64,000 nt of DNA from Niastella sp. OAS944 (GTDB lineage: Bacteria; Bacteroidota; Bacteroidia; Chitinophagales; Chitinophagaceae): contig JANUBW010000001.1 of NCBI GenBank assembly GCA_024809215.1, positions 186,001 through 250,000 of the forward strand, written 5' to 3'. The notes under the pieces were generated by a model that ran no database searches, was not told the DNA's origin, and saw nothing but the letters and a program-made list of their open reading frames with translations. The number at the start of each line of letters is the position of its first letter. Position 1 is the stretch's first letter. A program made the translations under genes and the position numbers. This document shows, in pieces, positions 57,050 to 64,000 of the stretch.

Positions 57050-58018
57050 ATGCTGCAAAAAATGATCCTTTGCCTGTTGGGCACCGGCTTGTGCATGGTT
57101 CTTTCGTCATATAGGACCGCACCTGCAATCCCTAAGCCCGTAAAACAAGGCATAAATACTATCATCATCGACGCCGGCCACGGCGGTCGTGACCCCGGTG
57201 CCCATGGCAACTATTCCACCGAAAAAAAGGTGTGTTTAGCCATTGCCTTAAACCTGGGTCAGCAACTAAAAGCAGCATTTCCGCAAACCAAAATTTATTT
57301 TACCCGCACAAAAGATAATTACCCTGAAATAAAGGCCCGGGCCGATTTCGCCAATTCCCACAAAGGCGATCTGTTCATTTCCATTCACGCCAATGCCGCC
57401 GCCAAAATCAAAAACAAAAAATTCATTGGCTACAAAACGGAAACTTACTATGTAAAAAAGGGTAAAAAGCGCATAAAAAAAACACGTAAGGTTAAGAACT
57501 ACAAGATCACCTATACCGATAATCCCCTGCGCGGTACCGAAACCTATATATGGGCTGCCGACAGGGCAAAAGCCAAAAGCGAATATGTATCGAACCGCAT
57601 GGCCGAAGAATTAGATGATGGCGAATACATGCCTAACCTTAACGACCCGGCATTTAAAGCCAAATCGTTACTGTGGACCAAACGCTATTTTAATAAAAGC
57701 CTGTTACTGGCAACCCTGGTTCAAAAAGAAATTGCCAAAAACACGCGCATGCTCAACCGGGGCGTTAGGCAACGGAACGAAAAAGGCATTTGGGTATTAC
57801 AGGCTACCGCCATGCCCAGCATTCTGGTAGAAACCGGTTTTATTACCCATAGTTCCGATGAAGCGTACCTCAACAGCAAAAAGGGACAAACCGAAATGGC
57901 CAAAGCCATTGTAAATGCGGTTAAAAGATACCGTGCCGCCACTACCAGCAACAATACTACCACTTCGCAGCCAATTACCATCAATGAAAAAAGCCGTTCG
58001 CAGGGGGGAAAGTCGTAA
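57050..58018 (+). CDS. N-acetylmuramoyl-L-alanine amidase (Amidase_3), copy 2
   Basis: This 322-residue paralogue of the preceding gene has a signal peptide (about 1-22) and the same motifs: IIDAGHGGRDPGAHGNYSTEKK, FISIHANA, a basic insertion (KKGKKRIKKTRKV), TETYIWAADRAKAKSEYV and LVETGFITH. The two share long identical runs near the C-terminus (RQRNEKGIWVLQAT), so this is a tandem duplication. Division of labour is unknown. The gene ends at a repeat block. Confidence 0.93.
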   Translation: MLQKMILCLLGTGLCMVLSSYRTAPAIPKPVKQGINTIIIDAGHGGRDPGAHGNYSTEKKVCLAIALNLGQQLKAAFPQTKIYFTRTKDNYPEIKARADFANSHKGDLFISIHANAAAKIKNKKFIGYKTETYYVKKGKKRIKKTRKVKNYKITYTDNPLRGTETYIWAADRAKAKSEYVSNRMAEELDDGEYMPNLNDPAFKAKSLLWTKRYFNKSLLLATLVQKEIAKNTRMLNRGVRQRNEKGIWVLQATAMPSILVETGFITHSSDEAYLNSKKGQTEMAKAIVNAVKRYRAATTSNNTTTSQPITINEKSRSQGGKS

Positions 58019-58535
58019 GAAAGCCGCAACGGCAATCGTGAATCGGCAATCGGCAATGACTCGCCTTTGGGTAGCCTCGCTATCGTAAAAAGTGAAATCC
58101 CGAGAGTCGGGATAGGCTGGCAAAGGGTAAAAAACTGCTGCAAGCTAAAAGCCGAAAGCAAATACAACTCTTGCAAAATTCGAAGCCAGGCATTTAATAG
58201 TGAGCTTCGAATTATCAGGTCGGGGAGCCGAAGGCGCCCCAAGAAAGTGGTTTTCCTCTATCAACATTATCACCTCCATCAACTTTTTAACTAAAAGCCG
58301 ACTATTAACAACCAGCCCCTACTCCTTGTTAACTCGTCAACTCGTCAACTATACTTAACCTTTCAACCGCCCTGTATTTCAATTTTTTATACTTTTGCTA
58401 GCAATTGGCCGTTTTAGGGGGTAACCTTTAAAACATAACCCGTTCAGATGAAACCACCTGCGCTTATATTTTCACCAATGTGAACAATTGCCCGCAAGGA
58501 TTTGTCTGGCCATTGAAAACATCATAGCTAATAAG
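58019..58535. repeat. 517-bp gap rich in word repeats and hairpins
   Basis: No gene is seen. Bases 58031-58060 are GGCAATCGTGAATCGGCAATC words like those in the first FecR gene. Bases 58097-58113 form a hairpin (ATCCCGA/TCGGGAT). Bases 58328-58349 are GTTAACTCGTCAACTCGTCAAC, related to 53041-53077 behind lptD. A promoter for the MCE gene should lie in the last 150 bp, where the sequence is ordinary. Confidence 0.55.
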
Positions 58536-59507
58536 ATGAAAATCTCTAATGAAACTAAAGTAGGCGCTTTAACCGCAATTGCGATCACTGTGCTTATTCT
58601 TGGCTTTAATTTTTTGAAAGGAAAAAGTGCCCGCGGTACAGAAGTATTTGCCGAATTTCCTAATGTTGAAAAACTGGTAACCTCTAACCCGGTTATTATT
58701 AATGGATTACAGGTAGGTAAAGTAACTGACATACATGAGAAGGACAAGAACATGAGTGGTATTATAGTTACCCTTACCCTTACCAAAGACATCAACATTC
58801 CCAAAAACTCGGTAGCCACTCTTAATTCAGAACTGCTGGGTACCACTGGCGTAAATATTCATTTAGGCAATGGCCCCAGCTACCTGCAGGAAGGGGACAC
58901 CATTCGTACCGAGCGTACCCTGGGTCTTACCGATAAGTTTCAGAAATCTTTAGATCCGGCTATTAATAATATTAATAAGACCCTGCTTTCGCTGGACGAT
59001 GTGCTGCAAAAACTGAACACCATTCTGGACCCCAATACCCGCAATAACTTACAGGGCATTATTGGCAACCTGGCCCAGTCATCGAAATCCCTGGAGCTAT
59101 TGCTCAATACCGAAACCGGTATGCTGGCAAAATCGATCAATAACCTGGAAACCATTACCAGTGGCTTTGCACGTAATGGTCCAAAGATCGATAGCACATT
59201 CAGCAACCTGCAAACCGCTACCGACAAAATATCGAAAGCTAAAATTCAGGAGGCCATTGAAAGCATGAACCGCACTATGGCAAGGCTGGAGGCAGGCATT
59301 GCCAAGATCGATAGCAAGGAAGGCTCTATTGGGCTGCTGTTAAATGATCGCAAATTGTACGATGAGGTTCGCCTCACTAATCGCAGTTTGACTATCTTGC
59401 TCGACGACCTGCGGGTTAATCCAAAACGTTATATTAACATTTCCCTGTTTGGTGGAAAAGACAAAAAGGGACCGTTAAAAGCGCCGCTCGATACACTGAA
59501 ACAATAA
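58536..59507 (+). CDS. MCE-domain (MlaD-like) lipid transport protein
   Basis: The 323-residue protein (ATG at 58536, preferred to an upstream TTG) has one N-terminal membrane helix (about 9-25), an MCE domain (about 32-115: GTEVFAEFPNVEKLVTSNPVIINGLQVGKVTDI) and a long helical C-terminal part. It resembles MlaD, the substrate-binding component of phospholipid transporters between the membranes. No MlaE/MlaF genes are in the window. The next gene, OstA-like, starts 14 bp later. Confidence 0.88.
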   Translation: MKISNETKVGALTAIAITVLILGFNFLKGKSARGTEVFAEFPNVEKLVTSNPVIINGLQVGKVTDIHEKDKNMSGIIVTLTLTKDINIPKNSVATLNSELLGTTGVNIHLGNGPSYLQEGDTIRTERTLGLTDKFQKSLDPAINNINKTLLSLDDVLQKLNTILDPNTRNNLQGIIGNLAQSSKSLELLLNTETGMLAKSINNLETITSGFARNGPKIDSTFSNLQTATDKISKAKIQEAIESMNRTMARLEAGIAKIDSKEGSIGLLLNDRKLYDEVRLTNRSLTILLDDLRVNPKRYINISLFGGKDKKGPLKAPLDTLKQ

Positions 59508-59521
59508 GTCAAGCTTAATCA

Positions 59522-61543
59522 ATGATACGATATGTGGTTTTGTCGCTGATAGTGACGCTGGCAGCGTTATTTTCTGCCGACAAAGTACATTCCCAGGTAA
59601 TAATGAACCGGCCCGGCGCAGACACTATGAAAGTAGTGAACCTGATAAATGCCGACCGGCTTAGCTATGCTAAAACCAACGACACCACCGAACTGCAAAT
59701 GCTGTCGGGCAATGTTCAATTGAAGCAGGGGAATACTTTATTCAAATGCGATAGCGCAATTTTGAATAAAAGGACCAAGTACCTGGAAGCATTCGGCAAT
59801 GTACATATCGTAGATAATGATACGGTAAACATACGCTCGCAATACCTGCAATATTTTACCGAAACCAAACTGGCTTTTCTCAAGAACAACGTAACATTAA
59901 CCGATAGCAAAAGCACCCTGTACACCAACGATCTGCAATATGACCTCAACACCAAAGTTGGGGAATACCACAATGGTGGCAGGCTTGTTAACCAAACCTC
60001 TGTTTTAACCAGTAAGGAAGGAACTTATTATGAAGAGCTGAAGGATGTATATTTTAAAAAGAACGTTGACCTCAAAGATCCCAAGTACACCCTTAAAACC
60101 GATTCGCTTTTATATAATACATCTACACAGATTGCAACCTTCATTGCCCCTACCAAAATTGTTGACAGCGCAAAACGCACCATCAATACCAAGGATGGGT
60201 TTTACGATACCCGTAACAGGAAAGCTTTTTTTGGCCAACGGCCCATATTGAAAGATGGGGCCACAACCATTATAGCCGATAACATTGACAGTGACGACAG
60301 TACCGGCATTAGTATTTTGACAGGAAGAGCCGTATATATTGATACGGCCCAGGGTATTTCGGTGCTGGCCAATAAGATCAATGCCAACCGTATTGACGGT
60401 TCATTTTTGGCAACCCAGCATCCCCTGCTGATCATAAAACAGGATAAAGATTCTATTTATATCACAGCCGATACACTTGAATCGGGCCGGTTGAGCAAAT
60501 TGCGTGCTCAAACAGACAGCACATTGCCGCCTGATACCAACCGCCTGGTGCGCGATACCAGCTTTTTAAAACACGATAGCCTTAACCTGGCAAAAATTTC
60601 AATCAGCCCCGTTCGCGACTCGCTCGGTTTACCAAAAGATTCGGCCCTGCTGGCCACAGATAGCAGCAAACTGCAAACAAATATTGCGCGGGCAGACAGC
60701 ACCATCAGCCTGCAAAAAGATACCAGTGTAGTAAAGCGCGATACAATACAGAAAAAAAATATTACCAAAGACATAGCGCCGAAACCCACATTACGAAACC
60801 AGCCCCCGGCCAAAAAGAACGCAGTCAAATCAGTGGTTGCTGCCAACAACAAACCCGAAAAAACAACTACCGAAAATAAGAACGATAGCAGCGACCGGTA
60901 TTTTAAGGGCTGGCACCATGTGCGCATTTTCTCCGACAGTATGCAGGCCATGTCAGACAGCCTTTGGTACTCAGGTAAAGATTCAACTTTCAGATTATAC
61001 ACCGACCCCGTTATGTGGGCCAGCAACAGCCAGATCACCGGCGACACTATTTACGTGTACACAAAGAACAAAAACCCCGATCGTTTATACGTATTTGAGA
61101 ATGGCCTGGCCATTAACCTCAGCGATAAGAACATGTATAACCAAATAAAGGGCAACCGCATACATGGTTATTTCAAAGATGGGCAAATAGATTATATGCG
61201 TTCGCAGGGAAATGCCGAAAGCATTTATTATCTTAAAGAAGAAAATGGAAAACTGAAAGGCATTAATAATGCAACCGGCGATATTATTGACCTGCGTTTT
61301 AAAAATAAAGAACTGAACAAAGTGGTCTTCATAAGCGACGTATCGGGTACTTTGTACCCGGTAAACCAGGCCACGGAACAAAATAAATTTCTCCGCGGTT
61401 TTAAATGGCTCGAGGAAAAACGACCCAAAACAAAATTCGAACTGTTCGAAGACGTAAAACCGGTAATAAAAACTGACGAGCAAAACGAAACAAAAGGCCA
61501 GCAAGAACAAAAGCAGCAGGAACAACCAGCTACGAAAAATTAA
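59522..61543 (+). CDS. OstA/LptA-like envelope protein
   Basis: This 673-residue protein has a signal peptide (about 1-24) and an OstA-like jellyroll repeat region (about 40-320: LSGNVQLKQGNTLFKCDSAI, EAFGNVHIVDNDTVNIRSQ, NNVTLTDSKSTLYTNDL), then a Ser/Asp/Lys-rich, repeat-like linker (about 335-455) and another OstA-type segment (about 460-600). It probably forms part of the periplasmic LPS bridge in this group, where LptA-like proteins are large. A Gln/Glu-rich tail ends it. The organisation with lptD nearby supports this role. Confidence 0.8.
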   Translation: MIRYVVLSLIVTLAALFSADKVHSQVIMNRPGADTMKVVNLINADRLSYAKTNDTTELQMLSGNVQLKQGNTLFKCDSAILNKRTKYLEAFGNVHIVDNDTVNIRSQYLQYFTETKLAFLKNNVTLTDSKSTLYTNDLQYDLNTKVGEYHNGGRLVNQTSVLTSKEGTYYEELKDVYFKKNVDLKDPKYTLKTDSLLYNTSTQIATFIAPTKIVDSAKRTINTKDGFYDTRNRKAFFGQRPILKDGATTIIADNIDSDDSTGISILTGRAVYIDTAQGISVLANKINANRIDGSFLATQHPLLIIKQDKDSIYITADTLESGRLSKLRAQTDSTLPPDTNRLVRDTSFLKHDSLNLAKISISPVRDSLGLPKDSALLATDSSKLQTNIARADSTISLQKDTSVVKRDTIQKKNITKDIAPKPTLRNQPPAKKNAVKSVVAANNKPEKTTTENKNDSSDRYFKGWHHVRIFSDSMQAMSDSLWYSGKDSTFRLYTDPVMWASNSQITGDTIYVYTKNKNPDRLYVFENGLAINLSDKNMYNQIKGNRIHGYFKDGQIDYMRSQGNAESIYYLKEENGKLKGINNATGDIIDLRFKNKELNKVVFISDVSGTLYPVNQATEQNKFLRGFKWLEEKRPKTKFELFEDVKPVIKTDEQNETKGQQEQKQQEQPATKN

Positions 61544-61569
61544 ACCAAAACTTTTTTAAACCCTATTAC

Positions 61570-64000
61570 ATGTTCCCCATCCGATACGCATGTTGCCTAT
61601 TGGCATTATGCATTATCGCATCTTGTACCTACGGCCAACAACGTACCTATCCAAAAAGTTTGTTATGGCGTATTACCGGCAATGGACTTAAACAACCCTC
61701 CTATCTGTTTGGTACCATACACCTTACCGATAAACGATTATTCAGGCTGGGCGACTCGGTTTATAATGCTATTGAAAAAACCGATGGACTGGCCATTGAG
61801 GTGAATCCCGATGAAATGGGCGCCTATTATATAAATAAAGCAATAAACGAAGCCGAAGGCGCCAAACTACACGAACTGTTAAGCGAAAGGGATTTTAAAA
61901 AATACAGCGCGGCACTCGCCAAAAAATTTAAAAAACCAGCTTCAGAAATAACTACCGGCGATATTGTTACCGCAAAAAATAAATGGATGGCCGATTACCT
62001 CGAAAAAGGTGAAATGGCCACCTTCCTCGATGCATACCTGTATAATATTGCCCGTCGGCAGGGCAAATGGGTGGGCGGTGTTGAAGACATTGCCGACCAA
62101 ACCGGCATCTTAGACGACCTGGTAGATAAAAGTGATATCGACATGCTGCTGGCCAGCGATACGGTATATATAAAAAAGGCCGCCGACAATATGATGGAGC
62201 ATATGGCTGAAATGTATATAAACCAGGACCTGCAGGGCATTGAAGCCATCACTATGACCGGTTCGGCCCAGTTCCACGACCTGTTGATGATAAAACGCAA
62301 TGTAAAAATGGCGCGGCGCATTGATAGCCTTACGGCCCTGCGTACCATGTTCATTGCCGTTGGCGCAGCGCACTTACCTGGCGATAGTGGTGTAATACAC
62401 CTTTTACAATCAAAAGGTTTTACGGTAGAACCGGTGTTCTCCTCAAAAAAAATAGACGCCAGTAATTATACCTTTCAGGAAGTAAAACTGCCCTGGGCAG
62501 AAACCGAAGACAAACAGGGATTGTACAAAGTGGCCATGCCCGGCAATGCCATCGACATTAAACTGTTTGGCGTCATAGATCTAAAATACCTGTTCGATAT
62601 TTTCACTTTATCCAATTACTGCACCATGTCGGTAGTGAGCCCCCGCTCTACTATTAATAAAGACAGTATGCTGCAGCAACTGGCGCAAAGGATGTTTCAA
62701 ACAACAGAAAAAATAACCGCAAAAAAAGTGATCAATAGCGGCATTGAAGGGAAAGAATATATTCATACCCTTATGGGCCAGCGAATACGTATGCAGGCAT
62801 TTATACACGACAACGTGGCCTATGTAGCGTATATGAATGCGGTTAAAAAGGAAATGCTCACATCAGAAGACGCCGAGCGTTTTTTTAAGTCGTTCCTCAT
62901 TTCCAAAAAACAATTGGCGGCTGCCGGTGATCATCCGTTCATCGATTCGGTAATGGGCATTAGCCTGGTATCCCCTGCCGAACTCGCCTATAATAAAAAA
63001 TTAAGCAACGATAGCGATGGCTGGCACATCAGCGCTTATGCCGGCGCCGACATTTCGGGCGGCAGATATGTAATGCTCTTTTCAAAAGATATTTCACCGG
63101 GTCTTTACCTTAGCAACGATACCACCATTCAACAAGGTTTGGTGCAAAGCATGGCCTCGCAATATCCGCAATTAAAGGTTGACAGTATACAACTACAGGG
63201 CTATAATGGTATTGTTTTGAAAGGCGCCAATGCCGAACAAAAAGGCTTTTATATGCAGGCCATGTCGCTTATCAAAAACAACCGCAACATTGTATTGGTA
63301 GTGGTTAGCGATTCGGCCCAAATGCAAAGCCCCGAAACGCAAAAAATTTTCAATTCGTTACAGCTTATTACACCGGCTTCAGTACCCTGGCAGGTATATA
63401 CAACCGCCGATTCCCTGTTCTCGGCCCGTGTTCCCGGGCCATTCAGAACCTGGAATACAGATGGCAATCACTATACCTATTCATTTGACACCACAACTGC
63501 CAGCACCTATTTTATAATGCCCGATACCCTGGGCAAATATGTGTGGTTCGAAAACGATAGCCTTTTTTGGGATAATACGGTTAACCGGTATTCAGAAAGA
63601 AATAAGCTTATAAAGAAAACAAACATCGTATATAACGGCCAGCCGGCTTTGGAGCTATTGGTAAAAGAAGATGCGGCCTATAAAAGAATGCGCCTCATAT
63701 TGCACGATGATAAAGTGATGCAGGTAATGGTTATAGGCGACAGCAATTTTGTATATGACACAAACGCTACCGAATACCTAAACAGTTTTCGCATTAACAA
63801 ACCACAGCAGAACCCGCATTTCATCACCCAATCAAAAACGCCCCTGCTGCTGCAAAACATTGCCAGTAAAGATTCCACCGTAAGAGGAGAAACGGGTACC
63901 GCCCTTTTCAGCTCGGCCTTTCGCAAACAAGACGTTCCGCTTTTACACGAAGCGTTATTTAAACGCTACCTATCTCTTTACAGCAATGAGGAAGATACCT
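61570..64000 (+). CDS. TraB/GumN-family lipoprotein, 3' end outside window
   Basis: The frame opens at the ATG at 61570, 26 bp after the OstA-like stop, and stays open to the last base (810 codons, no stop). A lipoprotein signal (IIASC, Cys19) is followed by a TraB/GumN-type domain (about 30-290: LWRITGNGLKQPSYLFGTIHL, DGLAIEVNP, VAVGAAHLPG-like near 260) whose members are thought to be metalloprotease-like. About 520 further residues follow, so the protein is far longer than the usual TraB/GumN protein of about 300 residues. The extension has a repeated alpha/beta pattern I do not recognise. Confidence 0.8.
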   Translation, partial: MFPIRYACCLLALCIIASCTYGQQRTYPKSLLWRITGNGLKQPSYLFGTIHLTDKRLFRLGDSVYNAIEKTDGLAIEVNPDEMGAYYINKAINEAEGAKLHELLSERDFKKYSAALAKKFKKPASEITTGDIVTAKNKWMADYLEKGEMATFLDAYLYNIARRQGKWVGGVEDIADQTGILDDLVDKSDIDMLLASDTVYIKKAADNMMEHMAEMYINQDLQGIEAITMTGSAQFHDLLMIKRNVKMARRIDSLTALRTMFIAVGAAHLPGDSGVIHLLQSKGFTVEPVFSSKKIDASNYTFQEVKLPWAETEDKQGLYKVAMPGNAIDIKLFGVIDLKYLFDIFTLSNYCTMSVVSPRSTINKDSMLQQLAQRMFQTTEKITAKKVINSGIEGKEYIHTLMGQRIRMQAFIHDNVAYVAYMNAVKKEMLTSEDAERFFKSFLISKKQLAAAGDHPFIDSVMGISLVSPAELAYNKKLSNDSDGWHISAYAGADISGGRYVMLFSKDISPGLYLSNDTTIQQGLVQSMASQYPQLKVDSIQLQGYNGIVLKGANAEQKGFYMQAMSLIKNNRNIVLVVVSDSAQMQSPETQKIFNSLQLITPASVPWQVYTTADSLFSARVPGPFRTWNTDGNHYTYSFDTTTASTYFIMPDTLGKYVWFENDSLFWDNTVNRYSERNKLIKKTNIVYNGQPALELLVKEDAAYKRMRLILHDDKVMQVMVIGDSNFVYDTNATEYLNSFRINKPQQNPHFITQSKTPLLLQNIASKDSTVRGETGTALFSSAFRKQDVPLLHEALFKRYLSLYSNEEDT

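Noticed and set aside
61995-63926. Several minus-strand frames opposite the TraB/GumN-like gene
   Set aside because: They are shadows of one long plus-strand frame with clear motifs and a lipoprotein signal.

Overview
The window is a chromosomal segment of a Bacteroidota bacterium, most likely of the Chitinophagaceae (Chitinophaga/Niastella-like). The evidence is two SusC/SusD outer-membrane uptake loci with FecR anti-sigma factors, Bacteroidota-type MacB-like permeases, LytS/LytTR two-component genes, near-absence of Shine-Dalgarno sequences, and an LptD/OstA-like/MCE envelope cluster. Assignments rest on motifs read by eye; no database search was run.

Layout. 1-8243 (+): the 3' part of a FecR gene, SusC, SusD and a secreted esterase-pectin methylesterase fusion, a pectin-type utilisation locus cut by the left edge. 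8250-17073 (-): a tightly packed six-gene operon encoding a vWA-like lipoprotein, a three-helix membrane protein, a tubulin/FtsZ-like protein, a 1082-residue protein with an Hsp70/actin-type ATPase domain, a MotA/ExbB-like protein with a long coiled tail, and a MotB/OmpA-like peptidoglycan-binding protein. This is the most unusual part of the window: it looks like a proton-driven envelope machine wired to a tubulin-like and an Hsp70-like NTPase. 17.3-33.2 kb: a small secreted protein, a divergent AraC regulator/SnoaL-like pair, two MacB-like permeases, a heterodimeric ABC exporter, a GH29 fucosidase, and a transglutaminase-like/histidine kinase/LytTR operon.

33.3-40.2 kb is a gene-poor, AT-richer accessory stretch: small lipoprotein, two RRM proteins, short unknown genes, a decayed CheB-type gene, a duplicated leader-like element with a 12-bp tandem expansion, and an RHS-type protein ending in a metzincin protease domain followed by a possible immunity gene. 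It stops at the 3' end of a tRNA-Arg(UCU).

40.4-51.2 kb (-): ECF sigma factor, FecR, SusC, SusD and a large FG-GAP/ASPIC lipoprotein, a complete sigma/anti-sigma-controlled uptake locus. 51.4-64 kb: uracil-DNA glycosylase, PlsC-type acyltransferase, then LptD, two tandem amidases, an MCE protein, an OstA-like protein and a TraB/GumN-like protein running off the right edge: outer-membrane biogenesis and cell-wall functions.

A second theme is repeats. Short degenerate words (for example a 7-mer repeated four times) form imperfect inverted repeats directly behind stop codons, and similar material sits in frame inside two coding sequences (FecR at about 841-956 and the ASPIC protein at about 42698-42800).
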